NCBI GenBank assembly: GCA_020445745.1
Contig: JAGRGB010000199.1
Location: 1-51,941, forward strand
Source of the DNA: Rhodocyclaceae bacterium
GTDB taxonomy: Bacteria; Pseudomonadota; Gammaproteobacteria; Burkholderiales; Rhodocyclaceae
DNA: 51,941 nucleotides
Direction of reading: 5' to 3'
In this document: in pieces, positions 1 to 8,511 of the stretch
Layout: each line of letters opens with the position of its first letter
Numbering within the stretch: position 1 is the first letter of the stretch
Program-made: the position numbers and the translations under genes
The notes under the pieces: model-generated
Databases searched by the model: none
What the model saw: only the letters and a program-made list of their open reading frames with translations
Told to the model about the DNA's origin: nothing

Positions 1-204
1 CTGAAGGCAGGCACCGCGCCGAGCCAGCGCGGATTGGCCGCGAGTTCGCTGAGGGTCGCCGCGGCACAATCGAACAGGGCGTTGTAGAGCCAGCGCGGAT
101 GGCGGCCGGCGAGCGCGTTCAAGGCATCCGGTCCTCCGCTGCTCGTAATACTCGGTGGTGGCAAGGAATTCTGCCAGGGCCTCCGGGTGAAATTCGACCC
201 TCAT
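1..204 (-). pseudogene. RelE/ParE-type toxin, 5' end only, frame broken
   Basis: The gene starts at ATG 204-202, overlapping the antitoxin stop by four bases (ATGA), the usual layout of these pairs. The first residues, [20 protein letters not shown], match the N-terminus of RelE/ParE-superfamily ribonuclease or gyrase toxins. After about codon 25 (near position 130) this frame becomes Arg/Pro-rich and no longer resembles the family. A different frame then reads plausibly to the window edge, with the paired segments HPRWLY and NPRWLG. This suggests a deletion, frameshift or recombination that joined the toxin start to another coding sequence. No stop occurs before base 1, so the true end is unknown. 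Probably an inactive remnant. Confidence 0.55.
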
Positions 205-434
205 CGGGCGATGGCTTGCCGGACCTTCGCAAATGTCTCTTCGGCGGGAACGGTCTCTACCTCTCCACGCCGTACTTCATCAACGCGCTGCTTCGCTTCT
301 CGCATCCAAAGCTGTCGGATATAGCCGTCCTCGGCCGGATCAAGGCTTTCGACTAGTTTGTCGGCCAGCAACGCACGCGCCTCGCTGGGCAGCGCAAGTG
401 CCTCGGAAGCGATCTGTTCGACGGTCATAGGCAT
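201..434 (-). CDS. Addiction-module antitoxin (TIGR02574-like), 77 aa
   Basis: A small acidic, helical protein starting [20 protein letters not shown] and containing the phrase [10 protein letters not shown], typical of the short putative addiction module component proteins paired with RelE/ParE toxins. Such proteins bind and neutralise the toxin and usually repress their own operon. The ATG at 434 is chosen because a GGAG lies five bases upstream; a second in-frame ATG follows two codons later. An upstream extension of the frame is low-complexity and unlikely to be coding. The downstream toxin overlaps by four bases but appears truncated, so the antitoxin may be an orphan. Confidence 0.7.
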   Translation of the reverse strand: MPMTVEQIASEALALPSEARALLADKLVESLDPAEDGYIRQLWMREAKQRVDEVRRGEVETVPAEETFAKVRQAIAR

Positions 435-933
435 GGCGTCTCCGATGTTCTTGAGCACGGCCTTATTGTAGTGCTGACGAACTGCGAAGAACAAAAGCCG
501 GCACCGCTGTGATGGCGAGCAAGGCTCCCGCGAGCCGTCTGGCACCTGTTGCCCTGAAGATGCGCTGTGCCTGGACTGCTCCCGCTGCCCCCGAGGCATT
601 CGTCATGCCTCGGGGGGCTACGGTGAGTTCCCAAGATCTGGGATCTTGCGCTTTTCCAGGCCGAGCGTCGTACGGCAGGTGACGGTCCGATTGCCGCCGC
701 TCAATCTGAGCAAGCCAAACGGCCCCTCAGGTCGAACACCAGCTGTTCGCCCACGCAAGGACGCGTCTTGGCTACCACGCCAGCGCGATGCGGCGGGCAC
801 TGTCACCGGCGCGCTCGCCGCCGGCGACTCCCCGACGTGGCGCCCCAGCTCGCCAGGATCGGCCGTCGTGGCGGCAGGTGTCGGGTGCCGATCACGGCCG
901 CGAGGACCTGTCAGCGTCGTGCGAATGTAGAAC
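435..933. other. Non-coding gap with one small hairpin
   Basis: I see no convincing gene. A perfect 7-bp inverted repeat (CAAGATC, loop TGG, GATCTTG) occupies 632-648 and is followed on the + strand by TTTT at 652-655. It could be a weak terminator, but no + strand gene ends just before it. The rest shows no clear codon pattern. Confidence 0.4.
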
Positions 934-3063
934 TCACTTGGCCGCGGGCTGCACTGCGATCGACCACCTTCTCAGCTTGCCGACGTCGAGTGCCGAGAGG
1001 TCGGCCACCTGCAATGTCCATTGGCCGGCGATCTTCGCGCCGAGAAGCGGCGCGAGCGCCGAGTCGAAGGACGATTCCCACTCGCGACTCAGATCGTCGC
1101 CGCTGGCGCCAGAGCGGTCGTACAGAACCGCACGGCGCCCGTCCGGGGCGGTCAGGACCACTTGCAGGTCGCCGACGTACGTGTGGTCGATATCGATGGC
1201 GACCTTGATGCTGCCGGCTTCGCCATCACCCTTGAGTTCGATCGCGTCGGCGATGCCAGCCGGGCTGTTGTCGGGAATCGCGATGTCCGGGCTCGATTGT
1301 GCGCTTGCCGCGGAATCCGCCTCGCGCGCGGGAACTGCAGCCGCTTCCAGCGCCGCCTCCAGATTGATCACCGGTCTGGCGCCCTCGCCGGCCGGTTTCG
1401 CGGAATCCTTCAGCAGCGCAACCACGCGTTCGGGTCGCATGCCGGGATGCTCGGCGACGAGCCGCGCAGCGATGCCTGCGGCCAGCGCCGCCGAGTAGGT
1501 CGTCCCTTCGCGGGTATCGATGCGGTCGCCCGGGCGCACCGGGATCATCTCGCCCGGCGCCCACAGGACGCTGCTTCCCTGCTGGGTGAAGGCCGACGGC
1601 CTGCCCTTGCGATCCACCGAGGCGACGACCAGGATTCGCGACGCGAGAGCGCTGCGATCGAAAGGTGGCGGCTCGCCGCGCTCGTTGCCCGCCGGCAGAA
1701 CGACGAGGATCTTCTCGGACGCCAGTTTCCCTAGCACGTTCTGGTAGATGCCTCCCCGCAGCGGGCCGACCGTGATCAACAGGATGTCCGGCCTCGCCGC
1801 CGCGAGGGCGTTGAGTTCGGCCAGCAGGTGGGAGTCGGAATAGAGCCCGTCGCTGGTGGCCGACGGCGCGAAGATGTACCGGGCCTGGGGGGCGACGAGA
1901 TCCACCGCCTGCACGACCGTGCGCACGTACTCGGCCATCATCGGATCGGCCGCCTTCGCCCTGCCGTCACCCGCGACCTCGTAGCGGGCCTCGTCGAGTG
2001 TGCCGCTGCTCGGCAGGCCCCCGAGAACGCCGACTCGAACGGTGCCGGGCATTTCGAGACCGGCGACGCCCAGCGCCGCGAGCAGCCAGTCGCTCCTCGG
2101 CGGCGCGGCAGGCCTGGTCGGGGCACCGGATGGCTGCGGCCCCGGCGCCGTTGCGAGCAGGCGATCCGACAGGTACGCGATCCGCTTTTCGATGTCTGGA
2201 CGCAACGCGGAACCGGGTTCCAGCAGGTCGAGCGCCTCGCGATACCGCGTCAACGCCCGCTCCGTCTTGCCGCCTCGATCGCCGAGCCGTGCGGCAAACT
2301 GCACGAGCTCCTTCCAGCGGGGCGCACGGACGACGAGCTTGTCGATGCGTTCGAAAAGCTCGGCGAACTCCGCTTCCGCCGCGCGACCCCAGACGACCTG
2401 GCGATTGAGTTCGGCCGCCTGCGCGAAGGTCGCCAGCAGGTCCTCGAACTCGTGCACGGTCAGGGCGTCGACCTCGGGCACGCGGCTCGCGACCTGCTGC
2501 TGTGTCAGCGCGTGGGCGGCGGCCGATGCGATCCGCTCGGTGGGGATCGGCCTAGTCGCATCGCCGGTGATCTCGATCCACAGCGTGTCCTTTCCCTCGT
2601 TCCAGGAACCCGAAACCACCGCCCGGCCGTTCGCGTTCTCGACGGTCAGCCGCAGCGCGTTTTCGCCAGCCAGGGTGCGATGAAGCCAGGTGAGCAGGCC
2701 GCCCACCTCGACGCCGCCGACCTTCATCTCGATGTTCAGCGGCTCGAACAGCGCGGTGGGAAGTTCGACCGCACCCGCCTCGCCGATGTCCTGCGGGCGG
2801 GGCGCGTCGCTCAGGGGGGCGCGCAGCTGCTCCAGCGTCGTCGCCATCTCCTTGCGAATCCTGCCGAGCCTGCCGAGGAGCATGCCCGCCAGGGCCTGTC
2901 CGGCCTTGGCGTCCTCCACGCCCGCCAGATGCACCGGAGCGATCGTGTCGGGCAACTCGCGGACCGAGAACGACGAGATCGCCAGGCGGACGAACCAGAC
3001 GTTGACCGCCACCAGCAGGGACGCCCCGGCGAGGAAGGCGGCGATCTTCACCAGCAGTTCCAT
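934..3063 (-). CDS. Membrane-anchored subtilisin-fold pseudoprotease with C-terminal P-domain, 709 aa
   Basis: Residues 1-30 form a hydrophobic membrane anchor. Residues about 60-330 are a helical region of unknown family. About 340-575 have the S8 subtilisin layout, including VRVGVLGG, the oxyanion motif PAGN (457-460) and GTTYSAALAAG (520-530). About 590-709 are a proprotein-convertase P-domain (DNSPAG, DHTYVGDLQV, GQWTLQVAD). Against family consensus the catalytic positions look lost: Asp in the VAVLDTG strand is Gly, no HGTxVAG histidine is visible where expected, and the GTS serine is Thr. It is therefore probably a non-catalytic scaffold or binding protein. The start at 3063 is supported by AAAGGAGG about ten bases upstream; an earlier in-frame ATG at 3093 lacks this. 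No operon partner is evident. Confidence 0.8.
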   Translation of the reverse strand: MELLVKIAAFLAGASLLVAVNVWFVRLAISSFSVRELPDTIAPVHLAGVEDAKAGQALAGMLLGRLGRIRKEMATTLEQLRAPLSDAPRPQDIGEAGAVELPTALFEPLNIEMKVGGVEVGGLLTWLHRTLAGENALRLTVENANGRAVVSGSWNEGKDTLWIEITGDATRPIPTERIASAAAHALTQQQVASRVPEVDALTVHEFEDLLATFAQAAELNRQVVWGRAAEAEFAELFERIDKLVVRAPRWKELVQFAARLGDRGGKTERALTRYREALDLLEPGSALRPDIEKRIAYLSDRLLATAPGPQPSGAPTRPAAPPRSDWLLAALGVAGLEMPGTVRVGVLGGLPSSGTLDEARYEVAGDGRAKAADPMMAEYVRTVVQAVDLVAPQARYIFAPSATSDGLYSDSHLLAELNALAAARPDILLITVGPLRGGIYQNVLGKLASEKILVVLPAGNERGEPPPFDRSALASRILVVASVDRKGRPSAFTQQGSSVLWAPGEMIPVRPGDRIDTREGTTYSAALAAGIAARLVAEHPGMRPERVVALLKDSAKPAGEGARPVINLEAALEAAAVPAREADSAASAQSSPDIAIPDNSPAGIADAIELKGDGEAGSIKVAIDIDHTYVGDLQVVLTAPDGRRAVLYDRSGASGDDLSREWESSFDSALAPLLGAKIAGQWTLQVADLSALDVGKLRRWSIAVQPAAK

Positions 3064-3319
3064 GGTCGCAGCCCCTCCTTTCGACGCCATCACTGTGAAC
3101 GGGCGCGGCCGACAAGCTCAATGTCTTGGCGGCCCGATGCAGCTCGCGATCGTCCGCATAGTGCACTTCGACGACCACGTCGAGGACCGAACGCGTCGGC
3201 ACGCGGGGCGCGAAACCGCGTCCCGCGCACGGGCAGCATCAAGGACCGCCCGCCGAGCACGCCCAGAATGGTCGATGGAAGTTTTCGCACCGGGTCTCAT
3301 GAAGGAAGGATACGGACAA

Positions 3320-3362
3320 GAGACCCAATGCCATGTCCGAAGGATAGGAGATCCAATGCCAT
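3320..3362. repeat. Pair of 15-bp direct repeats
   Basis: GAGACCCAATGCCAT (3320-3334) recurs as GAGATCCAATGCCAT (3348-3362) with one mismatch. The two units are 28 bp apart, and the words GAAGGATA precede both copies. The function is unknown. Confidence 0.6.
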
Positions 3363-3467
3363 TAGCGCAATTTTCCCGGGCTCCGACAGGCCCTCCCGGC
3401 TGTCGTGATTCGGGAAAGACCCACCGATGGCGCTCGCAAACCCCGCCACAATCCTGGCGCGAGGATG

Positions 3468-3516
3468 GCCATGGGTCGCCGCGGCCGCCGACGAGGCCGC
3501 CGCGGCGACCCATGGC
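3468..3516. repeat. 49-bp inverted repeat with 18-bp perfect arms
   Basis: GCCATGGGTCGCCGCGGC (3468-3485) is followed by a 13-bp spacer and its exact reverse complement (3499-3516). After one mismatch the pairing continues for three more bases. It has no T-run, so it is not a classical intrinsic terminator. It could be a REP-like element, a protein-binding palindrome or the relic of a transposon end. Confidence 0.75.
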
Positions 3517-3652
3517 ACGAGCGGTCACCGACGAATCAGTTCGGACCGCCTCCGCGCTGCCGCTGGAAGGCGTTGCGCTGGTCCGTCACGTCGCCAGGCG
3601 CAGGCTGGAATCGGGGCATCGAGCTCACCCTGTCCGGCGTCGGCCCGTCCAC

Positions 3653-3753
3653 GGCAAATCAAGACCTGACCTGCGCAACACGCGACCCCCGCAACACACG
3701 TGCAAGTGTGGCAAATCAAGACCTGACCCCTGCAACACTCCAAGACCTGACCC
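3653..3753. repeat. Interspersed CAAGACCTGACC repeats
   Basis: The 19-mer GGCAAATCAAGACCTGACC occurs at 3653-3671 and 3710-3728, and a shorter copy CAAGACCTGACCC at 3741-3753. Each is followed or separated by GCAACAC words. The 12-mer AGACCTGACCCC (3719-3730) recurs once about 39 kb away at 42816-42827. From memory, similar sequences occur beside REP-associated (Y1/RAYT) transposases, but no transposase is present here. Confidence 0.6.
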
Positions 3754-3813
3754 TTACACTTCCGCTGCAACTCCGCAACAATGCGGCGTCGTGCAGTCGG
3801 GCCGGGATTGCGG

Positions 3814-4725
3814 TCAGACGATGCCGGCGAAATGGACCGCGGTGACAAGGGCCGCGAGAGCCAGGCTGATCATGACGGTTCGTTGCTTGCCGGCGATCTC
3901 GGCCCTGTGGGCGGCTTCCCCGCCCTTGATCAAGCGCAGAGGTTCGAGGGTGCTGTTCGGCCCGGGGCCGATTCCGTTCTTGTCCGCGCAATAAATGCCG
4001 GACATCAGGAAGGTTTCGCCCTCTGCGATGACCATTTCGAGCAGCATGTTGTCCTGGGTGACGGAATCCCTGTCTTTCGCGCAGGTGTCTTTGCGAAAGT
4101 GGCCTGGTTCGACGTACGTCTCCTTGGTCCTCGCTTCACTGCCGGCATTCATCCGGTCGTTGAACTCAGCACCGAAATCGATCTTCGCGAGGTACTGGCG
4201 GAGGCGTTCCTTGGCCGCGTCGCCCTCGATCCTGTCGCCATCCACGGTGGCGAGGTGAGGTTTCAGGATCAGGAATTCGATGTCGTCGGTTTCGGCAAGA
4301 ATGAATGCTGTCTTCGTCGTCCCTCTGATCACCGAAGGCGTCATCGCGTAGCCGCGAAAGTCGGTGATCCACCCGGAACGCGCCTTGCGGACCACCTTGT
4401 AGCGGTAGGCCGCGCACCGCGTTCCGGTGCACGGTGATTCCAGTGGCGTCTCCTTGGCCTTTATCCGGCCGGAAACGACGGCCCGCTTGCCGTCTTCGAA
4501 TTTCATCTGGCGGGCGATGGCGAGTTCGGCTCTCATGCGACGGATGACAAGCCATTTGTTGAGCGCCAGCCATGTGAACGAACCCGCGACGAATGCAGCC
4601 CCCATGGCCTCGGTTGTCCCGAACACGAAGGTCGGGAGTGGTTCGCGCAGCGAGAATACGGAATAGAAAAAGACGAAGGAGCCCAACGGAAAGACGAGCA
4701 ACCTCAGGACCAGACTTGTCGCCAT
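3814..4725 (-). CDS. GIDE-like membrane protein, 303 aa
   Basis: Two hydrophobic segments near the N-terminus (about residues 3-25 and 35-55) and one at the extreme C-terminus (about 280-300) predict a membrane protein with a large soluble domain between them. The central stretch VVSGRIKAKETPLESPCTG, followed by AAYRYKVVRK, resembles the GIDE/BAM domain of mitochondrial MUL1-type ligases and their bacterial relatives. No RING or other catalytic domain is visible. The ATG at 4725 has AGGTGA seven bases upstream; the frame stays open upstream but the extension is Arg/Pro-rich and unlikely to be translated. The gene stands alone, and its function in bacteria is not established. Confidence 0.65.
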   Translation of the reverse strand: MATSLVLRLLVFPLGSFVFFYSVFSLREPLPTFVFGTTEAMGAAFVAGSFTWLALNKWLVIRRMRAELAIARQMKFEDGKRAVVSGRIKAKETPLESPCTGTRCAAYRYKVVRKARSGWITDFRGYAMTPSVIRGTTKTAFILAETDDIEFLILKPHLATVDGDRIEGDAAKERLRQYLAKIDFGAEFNDRMNAGSEARTKETYVEPGHFRKDTCAKDRDSVTQDNMLLEMVIAEGETFLMSGIYCADKNGIGPGPNSTLEPLRLIKGGEAAHRAEIAGKQRTVMISLALAALVTAVHFAGIV

Positions 4726-5249
4726 GGGGATCACCTGCGTGGGGTTCGATGAAGGCTCGGTGCTTCCGCGAACGATCATGATCCGGCCCCGGCCAAGCTG
4801 GCTGGGGCCGAGACGGGCGCGGGACAAGGCTAAACACTGGCCGGCCGTTCGTGCAAGCCCGGTTCGGCTGTGAACGATCAGCCGGCAAGCCGCCGAACAT
4901 GGGCGGCGACGGAAAGCACGGGCAGCCCGGCGGCCGCCGCCGTCGTCGCCAGTCAGATACGGCGAAGGCGCAGGCGGAAAGCCTGGGCTTCGCAACGATC
5001 GACGCCGGCGGGCTGCAGGACGCGCGCTGCCGGGAGCCGCTCGGCGGGCCGAACATCTGCCTGGACAACGGCGCCGGACCGGGAACCGCCTCGCGCCGGC
5101 CCGCATCGCCCGCGCCGAATCGTGTCGCTGCTGCAGCAGCACGTCCGCCGTCGCCGTTGGCAGTGTCGGTGCCGGTTGCGTCATCATGCTCGATTCCGGC
5201 GGCAGGCCGATGCCTTCGCTGCCGCGCATTCCGCAGGGGGAAAGGTTTC
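4726..5249. other. Gap without recognisable genes
   Basis: About 520 bp separates the divergently transcribed GIDE-like protein and the esterase. Both strands carry long stop-free frames, as expected at this GC content, but their translations are Arg/Pro/Ala-rich without any family resemblance. The promoters of both genes must lie here; I could not pick out convincing -35/-10 elements. Confidence 0.5.
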
Positions 5250-6407
5250 ATGAGCACCAAATCATTCGCGCCGCCCGACGGTTCGCCGTTCGGCCTCGCT
5301 TTCCGTGCGCGGGAAGCTGCCTTCGCCCCGCCCACGGCGCTGCTGGTCCTGCTGCACGGCGTGGGCGGCAACGAGTCCAACCTGGCGGAGCTGGCGGCAG
5401 GTGTCGAGCCCGGTACGCTGGTCGTCATGCCGCGCGGTCCGCTGGAACTCGGCCGCGGACAGTACGCGTGGTTCAACGTCGCGTTCACGCCGAGCGGGCC
5501 GAAGATCGCGGCGGACGAAGCGGAGGCAAGCCGCGTGGCCCTGATACGCTTCGTCGAGGACCTGCAGGCCGCGCACGGCATCGCTCCCGAGCGCACGGTC
5601 GTCGCGGGCTTCAGCCAGGGTGGCATCCTCAGCGCCAGCGTCGCGCTGAGCGCGCCGCAGCGGGTTCGGGGCTTCGCTGTGCTGTGCGGGCGCATCCTCC
5701 CCGAACTGGAAGCGGCCCTCGCACCGCCCGGGCGCCTCGGGAGACTGCACGGCTGGATTGCCCATGGCCGCGAGGACACCACGCTGCCCGTCGCCTGGGC
5801 GCATCGCGCCGACGATTGGCTCGAGCGGCTGGGCATTCCGCACCAGCTTCGCCTGTATCCGGGCGGCCATGGCCTGTCGGCGCCGATGGCCGACGACTTT
5901 CTCGCATGGCATCGTTCGCTGGTGGCGCCACGCCCGCCGGCGCGACTGACCACCGGCGGCGAACATGCGTTGCTGCTTGACGCCGCCGCCAGCGACGGCC
6001 CGTTGCGGATCGCACCCGGTACGGATCGCCTGCTCCGCGAACACTTCACGACACGCGTGCCGCTGGGCGTGGCGATGGAGGCCGCGATCATGGCCATCGA
6101 GGACGAACTCGCTCTGGTGCCAGCGAGCGTTCGTGGCATCGATATCGTCAGTGACTCTGCGTGGTCGCGCGTCATCGCGGAAACGGCGGGCATCCACGCC
6201 GAGGCGGCGTCGATCAGCCGCGACGCGGTCGAGCACGTGTTCTCGCGACAGGCTGCCGTGGCCGAGGGGCGGCCCATTGCCGCCGAAGGCCTGCCGGACG
6301 ATCCCCGCTTCGTCGCCGAGTTGCTGGTGCTGCGCGAGATCATGCACCACCTCGACATACCGTTCATTCAACTCGGCGAGCGCGGCAATTCGGCTCCCGC
6401 CGGCTGA
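5250..6407 (+). CDS. Alpha/beta-hydrolase (carboxylesterase/phospholipase family) with unknown C-terminal domain, 385 aa
   Basis: Residues about 25-225 match the small carboxylesterase/phospholipase family (YpfH or acyl-protein-thioesterase type). The oxyanion region is LLVLLHGVGGNESN, the nucleophile serine lies in GFSQGG, the acidic residue in HGREDTTLP and the histidine in YPGGHGLS. It should hydrolyse small carboxylic or phospholipid esters, probably in the cytoplasm since no signal peptide is seen. The family usually ends near residue 225; here about 155 further residues follow, which I cannot assign. The start is the ATG after AGGGGGAAAGG. It converges with the thioesterase gene downstream. 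Confidence 0.8.
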   Translation: MSTKSFAPPDGSPFGLAFRAREAAFAPPTALLVLLHGVGGNESNLAELAAGVEPGTLVVMPRGPLELGRGQYAWFNVAFTPSGPKIAADEAEASRVALIRFVEDLQAAHGIAPERTVVAGFSQGGILSASVALSAPQRVRGFAVLCGRILPELEAALAPPGRLGRLHGWIAHGREDTTLPVAWAHRADDWLERLGIPHQLRLYPGGHGLSAPMADDFLAWHRSLVAPRPPARLTTGGEHALLLDAAASDGPLRIAPGTDRLLREHFTTRVPLGVAMEAAIMAIEDELALVPASVRGIDIVSDSAWSRVIAETAGIHAEAASISRDAVEHVFSRQAAVAEGRPIAAEGLPDDPRFVAELLVLREIMHHLDIPFIQLGERGNSAPAG

Positions 6408-6448
6408 ACTCGCCGCACCGCGCGGCAGCCCGCGCCGTCACTGCCGCT

Positions 6449-6874
6449 CTACGGACCGGTCGACCGGCCGGACTGGGGCGGAATCGAATAGGTGCCGACG
6501 ACATGCGCGACGACGTCGTCGTGGCCCTCGCTGTACAGGCTGACCTCGCCGACCGCCAGCGACCGGCCCAGCTTCAGCAAGCGGCATTCGCCGACGATCG
6601 CCGCGCTGCCGGACGGCTTGCGCAGGAAGTTGATCGTCAGACCGGTGGTTACCGTCAGCGGCACGATGCCGATCTCGGCGAGGATGGCGACATACAGCGC
6701 GACGTCGGCCACCGCCATCAGGACCGGGCCGGAGACGGTGCCGCCCGGGCGCAGTTCGGCGGCACCGACCTCGTGGCGGACGGTGGCGGCGCGATTGCCG
6801 GCCGCGAGCACGGTGCATTTGGTCTGCGGGAACTCCCGCGCGAGGAAGGCGGCGATTTCGCTGGCAGTGGGCAT
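6449..6874 (-). CDS. PaaI-family hotdog thioesterase, 141 aa
   Basis: Length and pattern fit the PaaI/YdiI hotdog acyl-CoA thioesterases: a central helix region around GGTVSGPVLMAVADVALYVAI, then strands LTVTTGLTINFLRKP and GECRLLKLGRSLAVGEVSLY. These cytoplasmic enzymes hydrolyse acyl-CoA thioesters, often aryl or medium-chain. The gene lies 47 bp downstream of the acyl-CoA synthetase on the same strand, so the two are probably co-transcribed and act on related CoA esters, one making and one removing them. The start at 6874 begins MPTASEIAAFLAREFP, the usual family start. Confidence 0.85.
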   Translation of the reverse strand: MPTASEIAAFLAREFPQTKCTVLAAGNRAATVRHEVGAAELRPGGTVSGPVLMAVADVALYVAILAEIGIVPLTVTTGLTINFLRKPSGSAAIVGECRLLKLGRSLAVGEVSLYSEGHDDVVAHVVGTYSIPPQSGRSTGP

Positions 6875-6921
6875 GGCTGGGGCCGGGATCGTCGAGGGGC
6901 AAAAGGCCGGCAGCGCGCCAG

Positions 6922-8511
6922 CTAGGGCCGGGCGCCGGACGGCGGCTCGGCAGGCGGGCGCTGCAGGCGTTCGCGCAGCACGTTCTTCTGGACCTTGCCG
7001 GTGGCGGTCTTCGGCAGCGCGCCGAAGACGACCTTCTTCGGTGCCTTGAAGCGCGCCAGGCGGGCGCGCACTTGGTCGATCAGCTCGTCCGCGGAGACGC
7101 TCGCGCCATCGTGGAGGTGGACGAAGGCGACCGGGATCTCGCCCCACTTGTCGTCGGGCGCCGCGACCACCGCGGCCTCCAGCACGGCGGCGTGGCTGGC
7201 CAGCACCTGCTCGACCTCGACCGACGAGATGTTCTCGCCGCCAGAGATGATGATGTCCTTGGCGCGGTCGCGCAGCTCAATGTAGCCGTCCAGATGCATC
7301 ACGCCGAGGTCGCCGGTCCGGAACCAGCCGTCGGGGCAGGCCTTTTCGGTCGCCGCGTCGTCCCGGTAGTAGCCGAGCATCAGGTTGTTGCCGCGGATCG
7401 CGATCTCGCCCAGGGTGCTGGCGTCCGCCGCGACGTCGCCGCCGTGCTCGTCGACGACCCGGACCTGCTGCGAGACGATGTTGCCGACCCCCTGGCGGGC
7501 CTTGAGCCGGGCCTGTTCGGGAATCGGCAGCCGGCGCCAGTCGCTGCGCCACTCGCACAGCACGGACGGGCCGTAGGTCTCAGTGAGGCCGTAGAGGTGG
7601 CTGATCTCCATGCCGAGCTCGGCCAGGCGCTCGAGCAGCGCCGGCGTCGGTGGCGCCCCGCCGGTGGCGATCTGCACCGGCCGCGCCGGCCTGCCGCGGG
7701 CGGATTCCGGATCCCAGATGGTCATAGTCAGCACCGTTGGGGCGGCGCAGAAGTGGGTCACGCCGGAATCGCGCATGTGCTGCCAGATCAGCCCCGGCTC
7801 CAGCCGCGGCAGGCACAGGTGCAGGCCGCCGGCGGCGGTCACCGCCCACGGGAAGCACCAGCCGTTGCAGTGGAACATCGGCAAGGTCCACAGATACACC
7901 GAGTCGCTGTCGAGCCGCATGTGGTGGGCCATCGCCAGCGACTGCAGATAGGCGCCGCGGTGGTGGTACATGACCCCCTTGGGCCGGGCCGTGGTGCCGC
8001 TGGTGTAGTTGATCGCCAGCAGCCCGCGTTCGTCGTCGACCGCCACCGAATAGGGCTCGGCCTGCTCGATCAGCGCCTCGAGCCGGTCGTCGTCGCCGCC
8101 GGCGCAGACCAGCCGGGGCCGGCCCGCGGCCTGTGCCGCCGCCTGCTGCGCGACGCTGGCCAGCGTGTCGTCATGGAGCAGGACCGCGGATCCCGAGTGA
8201 TCGAGGATGTAGGCCACGTCGCCGGCCGTGATGCGTGTATTCAGGGCCACCAGCACCGCACCGGCGAACGGCGCGGCGTAGTGGGCGGCCAGCATCACGT
8301 GGGTGTTTCCGGCCAGCACGGCGACCCGGTCGCCGGGTGCGACGCCCATCGCCTGCAGCGCACCGGCGAACTTCAGGCAGCGTTGCAGGAATTGGGCGTA
8401 GCTGAATCGCCGTTCGCCGTCCGCCACGCCGATCCGGTCGCCATGGACCACCGCGGCCCGGCGCAGGAAGGCCGTCGGGGTGAGGGCCTCGAAGTTGAAC
8501 GAGCTGTCCAT
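6922..8511 (-). CDS. AMP-dependent acyl-CoA synthetase (fatty-acid CoA ligase), 529 aa
   Basis: A complete ANL-superfamily adenylating enzyme that activates a carboxylic acid with ATP and CoA. The P-loop-like motif is INYTSGTTARPKGVMYHH, followed by the A5 region SHLYGLTETYGP, the hinge ELRDRAKDIIISGGENISS and the C-terminal lysine motif PKTATGKVQK. Overall similarity is to medium/long-chain fatty-acid CoA ligases of the AlkK type; the substrate cannot be fixed from sequence alone. The start ATG at 8511 is preceded by GGAGGAGGAG. A long upstream in-frame extension lacks family similarity. The PaaI thioesterase follows on the same strand. Confidence 0.9.
   Translation of the reverse strand: MDSSFNFEALTPTAFLRRAAVVHGDRIGVADGERRFSYAQFLQRCLKFAGALQAMGVAPGDRVAVLAGNTHVMLAAHYAAPFAGAVLVALNTRITAGDVAYILDHSGSAVLLHDDTLASVAQQAAAQAAGRPRLVCAGGDDDRLEALIEQAEPYSVAVDDERGLLAINYTSGTTARPKGVMYHHRGAYLQSLAMAHHMRLDSDSVYLWTLPMFHCNGWCFPWAVTAAGGLHLCLPRLEPGLIWQHMRDSGVTHFCAAPTVLTMTIWDPESARGRPARPVQIATGGAPPTPALLERLAELGMEISHLYGLTETYGPSVLCEWRSDWRRLPIPEQARLKARQGVGNIVSQQVRVVDEHGGDVAADASTLGEIAIRGNNLMLGYYRDDAATEKACPDGWFRTGDLGVMHLDGYIELRDRAKDIIISGGENISSVEVEQVLASHAAVLEAAVVAAPDDKWGEIPVAFVHLHDGASVSADELIDQVRARLARFKAPKKVVFGALPKTATGKVQKNVLRERLQRPPAEPPSGARP

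Larger units (their letters stand above)
3064..3813. other. Gene-free, repeat-rich gap (750 bp)
   Basis: No convincing gene lies here. The gap holds the ribosome-binding site of the minus-strand subtilisin-like gene (3074-3080), a pair of 15-bp direct repeats (3320-3362), a 49-bp inverted repeat (3468-3516) and three copies of a CAAGACCTGACC motif (3653-3753). The minus-strand frame near 3100-3200 reads plausibly for a short stretch (DVVVEVHYADDRELHRAAK) and may be a gene remnant. The mix of repeats looks like a former mobile-element landing site. Confidence 0.5.

Noticed and set aside
632-655. Hairpin plus TTTT as a terminator
   Set aside because: The stem is only 7 bp, the T-run is four bases and separated by CGC, and no + strand gene ends before it.
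2552-3202. Minus-strand frame overlapping the start of the subtilisin-like gene, reading DVVVEVHYADDRELHRAAK near its beginning
   Set aside because: The first 25 residues look protein-like but the rest runs out of frame through the subtilisin-like gene; at most a remnant.
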